Shown here: one piece after another, positions 1 to 5,856 of the stretch
How the letters are laid out: every line of letters begins with the position of its first letter
Numbering within the stretch: position 1 is the stretch's first letter
Assembly: GCA_003973505.1 (NCBI GenBank)
Contig: QNXT01000051.1
Span: forward strand, 1 to 6,658
DNA: 6,658 bases
Source of the DNA: Bacteroidota bacterium
GTDB taxonomy: Bacteria > Bacteroidota > Bacteroidia > Bacteroidales > UBA1556
Direction: 5' to 3'
The notes under the pieces: model-generated
Told to the model about the DNA's origin: nothing
What the model saw: the letters and a program-made list of their open reading frames with translations, nothing else
Databases searched by the model: none
Made by a program: the position numbers and the translations under genes

Positions 1-38
1 TGACGAAGAAGCTTTAGAGTAATAATCAATCCCCCTGC

Positions 39-323
39 TTACTCACAAGCTAACACACTCCCTCCGTCAGCTGACGGAGGGACCTCTTCAAAAATACATT
101 TATCTATTTGAATATTAGGTGAAACTAGCTCTCTATATCCGCTAACGGAAGTGTCAAATATGCCAAAGTTTTCACATATTAAGATGCGTTTGCCCTGCTC
201 TTTTTCAAGAATTTTCAATTTTTCAAATGACGATAAAGATCGGCGAAATCTATGTTTAGTCTTTGTATTACTTTTTACTTCTTTGCGTAAACTGTGTAAT
301 AACTGTTTGCTATTAAAATGAGG
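39..323 (-). pseudogene. Remnant of an unrecognised gene (94 codons, no ATG)
   Basis: On the minus strand a frame stays open from just after a TAG (324-326) to a TAA at 39-41, 94 codons in all. The translation has the mixed composition of a real protein: it is basic near the start (KQLLHSLRKEVKSNTKTKHR), then contains KLKILEKEQGKRILICENFG and a segment reading IFDTSVSGYRELVSPNIQID. There is no ATG and the only near-start is a TTG partway in, so I read it as the C-terminal part of a decayed or truncated gene. The last dozen or so codons include the palindrome at 59-82, read as VPPSADGGS, which looks like a repeat inserted into or fused onto the end of the gene. I do not recognise the family. 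It could still be a chance open frame, although its length is notable in AT-rich DNA. Confidence 0.4.
59..82. repeat. GC-rich perfect palindrome, REP-like
   Basis: Two 12-nt arms, TCCCTCCGTCAG and CTGACGGAGGGA, form a perfect 24-bp palindrome with no spacer. Its GC content is far above that of the surrounding DNA. There is no T-run on either side, so it is a poor intrinsic terminator. It resembles the short GC-rich repetitive extragenic palindromes scattered in many Bacteroidota genomes, but copy number cannot be judged from one window. Confidence 0.7.
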
Positions 324-329
324 CTATTT

Positions 330-367
330 CACAAAGAACCACAAAGAAGCCACAAAGATTCACAAAG
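330..367. repeat. Four phased CACAAAG boxes
   Basis: CACAAAG occurs at 330, 340, 351 and 361, spaced 10, 11 and 10 bp, so every copy lies on the same face of the helix. The linkers differ (AAC, AAGC, ATT). Similar CACAAAG tracts occur in intergenic DNA of other Bacteroidota as I recall it. A short tandem repeat from slippage and a bent or protein-binding array both remain possible. Confidence 0.6.
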
Positions 368-515
368 AAAATGTTGAAATGTAATAGTTCAACGTATGTT
401 TAAAAATAAGGTATATTAAGTATTTGTAAAATAGTCTGATTAGATGCAAATCTTTTAAAAGAGACTGATTAGCCACTTTTTTATTAGAAAAAATACAAAT
501 ACTCGATTTTGTTCA

Positions 516-564
516 ATGCAATCGGCAAAAATGTAGTATAATTGCCCCATGCAATCGGCAAAAA
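516..564 (+). promoter_or_regulatory. 16-bp direct repeat flanking a possible -7 box (candidate operator)
   Basis: ATGCAATCGGCAAAAA occurs twice without mismatch, at 516-531 and 549-564. The copies are 33 bp apart start to start, close to three helical turns. Between them, TATAATTG at 537-544 matches the Bacteroidota -7 consensus TAnnTTTG at all but one defined position. A TTG lies at 509-511, but its distance to the box is longer than the usual 19-21 bp. If the box is used, transcription would start near 551, inside the second copy, which would suit a repressor site. The role is inferred. Confidence 0.4.
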
Positions 565-620
565 CATAGAATATTTAACACAACAATCACATAAAACTAA
601 GTTGCTCTAACTCAGAACCA

Positions 621-2624
621 ATGCGTATAAAACTATTAATAATCATTCTTACGATATTTCAGCTTAACTTATTTTCACAAGAGATAAGTCAGCCAAAGAA
701 ATACGTATGCTACCATATTGATAAACCAATTGTACTTGATGGAGATATCAATGATTCTGTTTGGCAACTTGCTAAATGGACTGATGATTTTATAGATATT
801 CAAGGGCCAACTCATACAAAACCTCAATATCAAACCAAAGTAAAAATGCTTTGGAGTGACTCATTCCTTTATGTGGCAGCCTATATGCAAGAGCCTCATA
901 TTTGGGCAAATGTAACCGAAGATGAGAAAATCATGTATGTGGATAATGATTTCGAAATTTTTATCGATCCCAATGGGGACAATCATAATTACTACGAATT
1001 TGAGTTTAACGCCCTAAACAAAAAATGGGATTTATTTTTAGAACGTCCTTACCGCGACAAAGTTAAACCCGATTTGAAATGGAATTGCCAAGGTTTGCAA
1101 AATGCCACGATGGTATATGGAAGTATTAATAATCCTAAAGGAAAAGAGGATTCGGCATGGACTATGGAAATTGCCATTCCCTTAAACTGCATTCAAAAAG
1201 GCGTAGCAGACCAACATATTTGGCGTATTAATTATAGCCGGGTGGAATGGGATACGAAAATAAGAGGTAAGAAGTATAAAAAACTTAAAAAGCCCGAACA
1301 CAATTGGGTGTGGTCGCCACAATGGGCAATCAATATGCACCGACCTGAATATTGGGGCTATTTACAATTTTCAAAATACAAACCTGGCACAAAAGAGATT
1401 ACAGCCCGTCCTGACCCTTTATGGGATATTAAAATGCAGCTTTTACAAGCTTATTATTTTCAACGGAATTATTTCGCAAAAAATAAAAAATACACTTCCA
1501 AACTACCAGAGAATTTAGCCAATCGACTCCATTTGGATATTTATGATAGTGGGTATATCATTAGCTATGAACAAGATTGGAAGAAAGTGAATATAAATGA
1601 AAAAGGACGTATTTGGCGTACAAAAATGAAATCCAGCCCCCGTTTTTGGGTTTGGATGCATGCCCACCCAAATTACTCCGATGCGCAATGGGATAGCATA
1701 TTTTCGGAACTAAATGAAATTGGGATTCACGGTGTTTTAATGCGAGAAAATACAAAATCACTAAAAAATGCGCTACCGATTGCTCGTAAATATAATATTC
1801 AAATTCACGCTTGGATGTGGACCATGAATCGTAGCGATGCTCCAAAAGAATTATTAAGTGTAAATGCCGAGGGAAAGTCACTTGCCGAGCAAAGAGCCTA
1901 TGTGAACTATTATAAATTTATGAGTCCCATTTTACCCGAAACACAATCATTAATTGAAGATAAAGTTTCAAAACTACAACGCATTGATGGGCTAAGTGGA
2001 ATTCATCTTGACTATATTCGCTATGTGGACGTGTTTCTACCCAAAGGTTTATTACCAAAATATAAGCTAACACAAGATAGCGTGATGCCTCAATTCGATT
2101 ATGGTTATCATCCTGAGATGATTAAGGCTTTTCAAATAAAATATGGCAAATCGCCTTACGATATTCCTGATTATGCCAACGACTCTTTATGGCAACAATT
2201 TCGAATGAATCAAATTACAAAGATTGTAAATCATATAGCACGTAATTTCGAAACCAAAGAATTAAAGTTAAGTGCAGCGCTTTTCCCCGACCCTGATATG
2301 TCGCGCCGAATGGTACGCCAAGACTGGGGAGCATGGCATTTAGATTATTATTTTCCGATGGTGTATAATGGTTTTTATAATGCAGGCACCTATTGGATTG
2401 AGCAACGGATGAAAGTAAGTCGTGGCTATTTACCTGATGCTAAGATATTCTGTGGGCTGTATTTACCCGATAATAAAAACGAGACCTATTTGACCGAAAG
2501 TATGGAGGCTGCTTTTAGCGGTGGAGCAAGTGGCATTGCCTTCTTCGAATATGGAGGAATGCAGACATACCATAAGAAAGCCATTAGGAAGATGGTGGAA
2601 AAATGGGGAGCTTGGGTAAGGTAA
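621..2624 (+). CDS. Secreted CBM9-like / GHL10-type glycoside hydrolase-like protein
   Basis: This 667-residue protein starts with a signal peptide (hydrophobic residues 4-18, likely cleavage after FSQ at 18-20), so it should be exported. Residues about 30-252 look like a CBM9-like carbohydrate-binding domain: IVLDGDINDSVW at 37-48, DNDFEIFIDPNGDNHNYYEF at 108-127, then NALNKKWDLFL, a hallmark of this group. Residues about 338-660 look like a GHL10 (DUF187-type) TIM barrel, with PRFWVWMHAHP at 340-350 and GIHLDYIRY at 460-468, where D464 is the likely catalytic or substrate-binding acid. The probable role is binding and cleaving a polysaccharide outside the cytoplasm; the substrate is unknown. 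No SusC/SusD-like partner or T9SS C-terminal sorting domain is visible. The ATG at 621 is chosen because the signal peptide follows directly; there is no clear Shine-Dalgarno sequence. It is convergent with folA. Confidence 0.85.
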   Translation: MRIKLLIIILTIFQLNLFSQEISQPKKYVCYHIDKPIVLDGDINDSVWQLAKWTDDFIDIQGPTHTKPQYQTKVKMLWSDSFLYVAAYMQEPHIWANVTEDEKIMYVDNDFEIFIDPNGDNHNYYEFEFNALNKKWDLFLERPYRDKVKPDLKWNCQGLQNATMVYGSINNPKGKEDSAWTMEIAIPLNCIQKGVADQHIWRINYSRVEWDTKIRGKKYKKLKKPEHNWVWSPQWAINMHRPEYWGYLQFSKYKPGTKEITARPDPLWDIKMQLLQAYYFQRNYFAKNKKYTSKLPENLANRLHLDIYDSGYIISYEQDWKKVNINEKGRIWRTKMKSSPRFWVWMHAHPNYSDAQWDSIFSELNEIGIHGVLMRENTKSLKNALPIARKYNIQIHAWMWTMNRSDAPKELLSVNAEGKSLAEQRAYVNYYKFMSPILPETQSLIEDKVSKLQRIDGLSGIHLDYIRYVDVFLPKGLLPKYKLTQDSVMPQFDYGYHPEMIKAFQIKYGKSPYDIPDYANDSLWQQFRMNQITKIVNHIARNFETKELKLSAALFPDPDMSRRMVRQDWGAWHLDYYFPMVYNGFYNAGTYWIEQRMKVSRGYLPDAKIFCGLYLPDNKNETYLTESMEAAFSGGASGIAFFEYGGMQTYHKKAIRKMVEKWGAWVR

Positions 2625-2631
2625 TGTTTCC

Positions 2632-2678
2632 CGCAGACTAGCCTATACCGGCAGGCAGGTTTCGCAGATAAGCGCAGA
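2632..2678. repeat. CGCAGA boxes interrupted by a GC-rich segment
   Basis: CGCAGA occurs at 2632, 2663 and 2673. The last two are 10 bp apart. Between the first and second lies the GC-rich segment GCCTATACCGGCAGGCAGG (2641-2659), whose ends GCCT and AGGC are inverted. This looks like a short GC-rich repeat inserted in a CGCAGATT-type tract, a kind of intergenic sequence I recall from other Bacteroidota. It starts 8 bp after the stop codon of the GH gene. Confidence 0.4.
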
Positions 2679-2687
2679 TTATTTTTA

Positions 2688-2767
2688 CCATATAAGGCAT
2701 ATAAGAGGTTCATATAAGAACATTTGATTCCTTTAGAACCTTATATTTCCTTACATTTCTTATATGG
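2688..2767. terminator. Nested inverted repeat between convergent genes, candidate bidirectional terminator
   Basis: The outer arms CCATATAAG (2688-2696) and CTTATATGG (2759-2767) are perfectly complementary. Inside them, ATATAA/GGTTC (2699-2704 and 2707-2711, a 2-nt bulge between) pairs with GAACCTTATAT (2736-2746). The structure ends 17 bp before the folA stop codon and follows the GH gene by 63 bp, so it could end transcripts from both genes. The stems are AT-rich and no clean T-run follows, so it is not a textbook intrinsic terminator. Confidence 0.45.
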
Positions 2768-2783
2768 TTCAAAAACAATTAAT

Positions 2784-3275
2784 TTATTTCCGCTCCCAAA
2801 TCTCATAAGTAAATCGAAAACTACCCTCTTTTTCAGGCTCCATATCAGTTTTCTCAGTCAACTTCCAGATATTTTCATCAATCTCAGGAAAGAAAACATC
2901 GGCTTCAAAATCTTGATGAACACGAGTAATATAAAGTTTCTGAGCCAAAGGCATAAATTGCTTATAGATTGAGCCTCCACCCATAATAAAATTCTCTTGG
3001 TTGGCATCCATCAACTCCACAGCTTCGTCTATGGAATAAGCCATCTCACAGCCTTCGATTTGCTCACCGGCAATATCAGTCAGTACAATATTCCTACGTT
3101 TTGGCAAAGGCCGGAAAGGTAAGGAATAAAAGGTTTTCTTTCCCATAACCACAGGATGCCCCGAAGTAATGCGTTTGAATCTTTTTAAATCATCAGATAT
3201 ATGCCAAAGCAGGTCGTTGTCTTTACCAATGGCGTAGTTACTTGCTATGGCTACTATTATTGATATTGGTTTCAT
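2784..3275 (-). CDS. folA: Dihydrofolate reductase
   Basis: FolA reduces dihydrofolate to tetrahydrofolate with NADPH in the cytoplasm, which recycles the folate oxidised by thymidylate synthase. The 163-residue length is normal for bacterial DHFR. Family motifs in order: AIGKDNDLLWHISDDLKRFK at 15-34, where D29 corresponds to the catalytic Asp27 of the E. coli enzyme; PVVMGKKTFYSLPFRPLPKR at 41-60, followed by RNIVLT, the NADPH-binding part; MGGGSIYKQF at 98-107, the glycine-rich cofactor loop; and a C-terminal FTYEIWERK. The segment before the catalytic Asp reads ISD where many DHFRs have LPxD, a mild variation. The ATG at 3273-3275 gives the expected N-terminus; no Shine-Dalgarno is seen. 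It shares strand with thyA but is separated by 493 bp of repeats, so it may be expressed by read-through or from its own promoter. Confidence 0.96.
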   Translation of the reverse strand: MKPISIIVAIASNYAIGKDNDLLWHISDDLKRFKRITSGHPVVMGKKTFYSLPFRPLPKRRNIVLTDIAGEQIEGCEMAYSIDEAVELMDANQENFIMGGGSIYKQFMPLAQKLYITRVHQDFEADVFFPEIDENIWKLTEKTDMEPEKEGSFRFTYEIWERK

Positions 3276-3284
3276 ATTCTAGTA

Positions 3285-3418
3285 ATTACGCTCGTCACAA
3301 TGCATCAATATTTTCGTTGGATTCTTCACAAATATCAGTCATTTACTAAGGTAAACTCCTGATATTTATTCATCATCCGCCTCAATCTTGAAGCCTTCTG
3401 ACAAGCTTGGTTTGTTAT
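3285..3418 (-). repeat. Repeat unit A1 with hairpin
   Basis: This unit is closest to folA. The arms AAATATCAG (3330-3338) and CTGATATTT (3359-3367) pair perfectly. Inside lies TTTAC (3342-3346) pairing with GTAAA (3351-3355) around a TAAG loop. A second short stem, CTTG with CAAG, lies between about 3387 and 3405. On the minus strand the hairpin contains AGGAG and an ATG, and the 15-codon frame MTDICEESNENIDAL ends in TGA at 3295-3297. If transcribed, the unit would lie in the folA leader. Confidence 0.7.
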
Positions 3419-3553
3419 TATACACTTATCACAAATTGCCAATTTCTTCGTTGTCCTCAAATTTATATTTAGTCATTTACTAAGGTAAACTCCTAAAAAT
3501 AAATTATCGTCCGCCTCGAACTTGACTATTTCTGTTCAAGCTTGTTTTGTTTT
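3419..3553 (-). repeat. Repeat unit B1 with variant hairpin
   Basis: This is the divergent unit type. The core is the same as in A, but the outer arms are AATTTATATTTAG (3460-3472) and CTAAAAATAAATT (3493-3505), which pair at 12 of 13 positions. The A arms are different in sequence, so both sides changed together. The second stem is CTTGA with TCAAG around 3521-3541. The minus-strand frame is MTKYKFEDNEEIGNL (3476 down to 3429), the same length as in A. Confidence 0.7.
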
Positions 3554-3687
3554 ATTACACTCGTCACAATGCATCAATATTTCCGTTGGATTCTTCACAA
3601 ATATCAGTCATTTACTAAGGTAAACTCCTGATATTTATTCATCATCCGCCTCAATCTTGAAGCCTTCTGACAAGCTTGGTTTGTTAT
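3554..3687 (-). repeat. Repeat unit A2 with hairpin
   Basis: This unit is nearly identical to A1, with arms at 3599-3607 and 3628-3636 and the core at 3606-3629. One of its two differences from A1 changes Glu to Gly in the minus-strand frame (MTDICEESNGNIDAL, 3611 down to 3564). The near-identity points to recent duplication or gene conversion. Confidence 0.7.
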
Positions 3688-3739
3688 TATTCGCTTATCA
3701 CAAATTGCTAATTTCTTTCTTGTCCTCAGTTTTATATTT
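3688..3739 (-). repeat. Partial repeat unit B2
   Basis: This copy matches B1 from its edge to about 3739 and then stops matching, exactly where the hairpin arm and core would begin. It differs from B1 at about seven of roughly 50 positions, much more than A1 differs from A2. Its minus-strand translation (KYKTEDKKEISNL) keeps the frame of B1 but has no start codon. It lies 29 bp after the thyA stop codon. Confidence 0.6.
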
Positions 3740-3768
3740 TGACGACCTTAGAAAGTATTATTGGCAAA

Positions 3769-4563
3769 TTATACCGATATCGCTCCTTTAATATGCGGAT
3801 GCGCCTCATAACCCACCAATTCGAAATCCTCATATTTGAAATCGAAGATATTTTTTACATCTGGGTTTATTTTCATGGTGGGTAATTTATAAGGAGTACG
3901 GCTAATCTGTAATTCTGATTGCTCGATATGGTTCAAATAAATATGTGCATCGCCCAAAGTATGCACAAATGTTCCAGGCTCTAAACCTGTTACCTGAGCA
4001 ACCATTTGAAGCAATAATGCATAGGAAGCAATATTAAAAGGCACGCCCAAAAATATATCGGCACTACGCTGATAAAGTTGGCAACTCAATTTCCCCTCAG
4101 CCACATAAAACTGAAACAGAATATGGCAAGGAGGCAAGTTCATATCGTCGATGGCTCCCACATTCCACGCACTTACAATATGACGGCGCGAGTTAGGATT
4201 ATTCTTTATGGACTCTATCACCTGCGATATCTGGTCAATATGCCCCCCTTTATAATCGGGCCATGAACGCCATTGATATCCGTAAATGGGACCAAGTTCA
4301 CCATCCTCATCTGCCCATTCGTTCCAAATACGTACGCCATTTTCTTGCAAATACTTCACATTGGTACTTCCTTTCAAAAACCAAAGTAGTTCGTGAATAA
4401 TGGACTTCAAATGAAGTTTTTTCGTAGTAATTACAGGAAAACCATCGGCTAAATCGAAGCGCATCTGATATCCAAAAACACTTTTTGTTCCTGTTCCCGT
4501 GCGGTCTTCTTTTTTTACTCCGTTTTCTAAAACGTGTTTTAATAAGTCGGTGTATTGTTGCAT
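3769..4563 (-). CDS. thyA: Thymidylate synthase
   Basis: ThyA methylates dUMP to dTMP with 5,10-methylene-tetrahydrofolate and releases dihydrofolate, the substrate of FolA encoded downstream. The protein has 264 residues, exactly the length of E. coli ThyA, and key residues fall at the same numbers: R21 in the phosphate loop ([10 protein letters not shown]), E58 and W80, R126-R127 (NSRRH), the nucleophile C146 in [13 protein letters not shown]166 and D169 in [15 protein letters not shown]177, H207 and Y209 in DAHIYLNH. All expected active-site residues are present, so it should be active as a cytoplasmic homodimer. The ATG at 4561-4563 matches the family N-terminus. The transporter gene ends 28 bp upstream, so the two are probably co-transcribed. 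A 493-bp repeat-filled gap follows before folA. Confidence 0.98.
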   Translation of the reverse strand: MQQYTDLLKHVLENGVKKEDRTGTGTKSVFGYQMRFDLADGFPVITTKKLHLKSIIHELLWFLKGSTNVKYLQENGVRIWNEWADEDGELGPIYGYQWRSWPDYKGGHIDQISQVIESIKNNPNSRRHIVSAWNVGAIDDMNLPPCHILFQFYVAEGKLSCQLYQRSADIFLGVPFNIASYALLLQMVAQVTGLEPGTFVHTLGDAHIYLNHIEQSELQISRTPYKLPTMKINPDVKNIFDFKYEDFELVGYEAHPHIKGAISV

Positions 4564-4591
4564 GCTTTAAAGTTGAGTTATGTGTTATTTG

Positions 4592-5845
4592 TTAGTGTTT
4601 TATTTCGGCTATTTCTTCGGGTACATGTTTGTGTTTGAAGAAAATAGCGAATAGTATAGCGACTACCAATGAATAGGCTGCAAAAGTGAACCAGATGTCG
4701 TGCCACATAAAGGCACCATTTTCATCAATAAAGAAGTGATCGATAATAAGTCCACTTGACCAACTTCCTAATATAGCACCAAATCCATTAGTCATCATCA
4801 TAAATACCCCTTGTGCACTTGCACGAATAGAGGAATCGGTTTGCGTTTCCACAAATAGTGAACCCGAAATATTGAAGAAATCGAAGGCCATTCCATAAAT
4901 AATATTTGAAAGTATAATCATCCAAAGCAAATCAGATGGATTTCCCATACCGAATAATGCAAAGCGTAACACCCAAGCTACCATACTGATTAGCATCACT
5001 TTCTTTATTCCAAATCGTTTTAAGAAAAAAGGAATAGCCAAAATAAAGAGCGTTTCCGACATTTGCGATATCGACATCACAATGGCTGGGTATTCAATTA
5101 CCAATAAACCTTTATACGCGTCAATTTTTGCAAAATCATGTAAAAAAGTATCCCCATAAGCATTGGTCAACTGAAGTGAAGCACCCAATAACATAGAGAA
5201 TATAAAGAACATCGCCATTTTGGAATTCTTAAACAAAGTAAAAGCTCTCAGGCCTAATGTCTCTATAAATGATTTCGACTTTTGATTTCGGCTCACCTCA
5301 CATTTAGGTAAAGTAAATGCATATATTCCCAATCCAAGAGAGGCTAATGAAGCCACATAAAATTGCATGGCGGTCGTTTCAAACTTAAGTAAACTCACCG
5401 TCCACATTGCCACAATAAATCCAATAGTACCAAATACACGAATGGGTGGATATTCTTTTACAACATCCATATTCGCTTTATTAAGAGCCGAGTATGCCAC
5501 CGTAATTGAAAGGGAAATAGTTGGCATATAAAATATCATATTGAGAAGCATTACCCAGAAAAATGTTGTTGGGTCATTTACTAATGGCAAGGAAAAAAGC
5601 ACCATCGCTCCAAAAATATGAAATATACCCAAAAGCTTTTCAGCATTAATCCAACGATCGGCAATAATTCCAGCAATAGCGGGCATAAATAGTGAAGCTA
5701 TTCCCATAGTAGAGAAAATAGCACCAAACTCTGTTCCTGTCCATTGTTTATTTTGAAACCAGTAACCACCCACAGTAATCAACCAAGCCCCCCAAATAAA
5801 GAACTGCAGAAAGTTCATCAATATCAATCTAATCTTCAAACTCAT
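4592..5845 (-). CDS. nupG: NupG-type nucleoside:H+ symporter (MFS)
   Basis: This 417-residue inner-membrane protein of the major facilitator superfamily resembles the nucleoside:H+ symporters NupG and XapB of E. coli along its whole length. Shared segments that I recognise are FLQFFIWGAWL near residue 12, MPAIAGIIADRW at 54-65 (the MFS motif A region), YPPIRVFGTIGFI at 132-144, FFIFSMLLGASLQLTN at 213-228, SISQMSETLFIL at 258-269, FDFFNISGS at 321-329, RASAQGVFMMMTNGFG at 341-356, and a C-terminal KHKHVPE. About twelve hydrophobic segments are visible, with the cytoplasmic loop at about 181-208. It would import nucleosides by proton symport; which ones cannot be read from the sequence. The gene starts 11 bp after the nuclease gene and ends 28 bp before thyA, which fits thymidine or uridine salvage beside dTMP synthesis. 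A weak TAGGTAA precedes the start. Confidence 0.93.
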   Translation of the reverse strand: MSLKIRLILMNFLQFFIWGAWLITVGGYWFQNKQWTGTEFGAIFSTMGIASLFMPAIAGIIADRWINAEKLLGIFHIFGAMVLFSLPLVNDPTTFFWVMLLNMIFYMPTISLSITVAYSALNKANMDVVKEYPPIRVFGTIGFIVAMWTVSLLKFETTAMQFYVASLASLGLGIYAFTLPKCEVSRNQKSKSFIETLGLRAFTLFKNSKMAMFFIFSMLLGASLQLTNAYGDTFLHDFAKIDAYKGLLVIEYPAIVMSISQMSETLFILAIPFFLKRFGIKKVMLISMVAWVLRFALFGMGNPSDLLWMIILSNIIYGMAFDFFNISGSLFVETQTDSSIRASAQGVFMMMTNGFGAILGSWSSGLIIDHFFIDENGAFMWHDIWFTFAAYSLVVAILFAIFFKHKHVPEEIAEIKH

Positions 5846-5856
5846 TTACCTAGAAT

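Larger units (their letters stand above)
324..620. other. Non-coding leader region of the GH gene
   Basis: No convincing gene is visible here. Besides the boxes at 330-367 and the direct repeats at 516-564, it holds the perfect 12-bp palindrome TCTTTTAAAAGA at 451-462 and two copies of CTGATTAG (436-443 and 465-472) on either side of it, 29 bp apart. These may be part of the control region of the plus-strand gene starting at 621, but nothing in the sequence identifies a regulator. Confidence 0.4.
3285..3739 (-). repeat. Higher-order tandem repeat A1-B1-A2-B2 between thyA and folA
   Basis: About 134-bp units alternate between two related types. A1 spans about 3285-3418, B1 3419-3553, A2 3554-3687, and a partial B2 3688-3739; the A-B dimer repeats with a 269-bp offset. 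A1 and A2 differ at only two positions that I can find over about 135 bp. A and B share a core at 3337-3360, 3471-3494 and 3606-3629, a CCGCCTC block, CAAGCTTG, and a TCACAA block at the unit edge. The array lies between two same-strand genes and ends 9 bp before the folA start codon. Strand is given as that of the flanking genes. Function is unknown: a structured mRNA segment, a REP/MITE-like family and degenerate small genes are all possible. Confidence 0.85.

Noticed and set aside
2..22. Short plus-strand open end reading DEEALE then TAA, possibly the C-terminus of a gene to the left
   Set aside because: Only six codons are visible, too few to support a gene.
1561..1881. 106-codon open frame on the minus strand
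   Set aside because: It lies wholly inside the well-supported GH gene on the other strand and its translation resembles no family.
2486..2713. 75-codon minus-strand frame across the end of the GH gene
   Set aside because: It is a shadow of the GH gene and runs into the repeat spacer.
2724..2972. 82-codon plus-strand frame
   Set aside because: It is antisense to folA, whose motifs are clear.
3330..3367. Intrinsic terminator after thyA
   Set aside because: The hairpins are AT-rich and no T-run follows on the minus strand; the hairpin nearest thyA is also missing from B2.
3285..3739. CRISPR array or integron attC sites
   Set aside because: The units are about 134 bp, alternate between two types, and vary throughout rather than showing short identical repeats with unique spacers. 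No attC core (GTTRRRY/RYYYAAC pair) or captured cassettes are seen.
4078..4266. 62-codon plus-strand frame
   Set aside because: It is antisense to thyA, with no protein-like features of its own.
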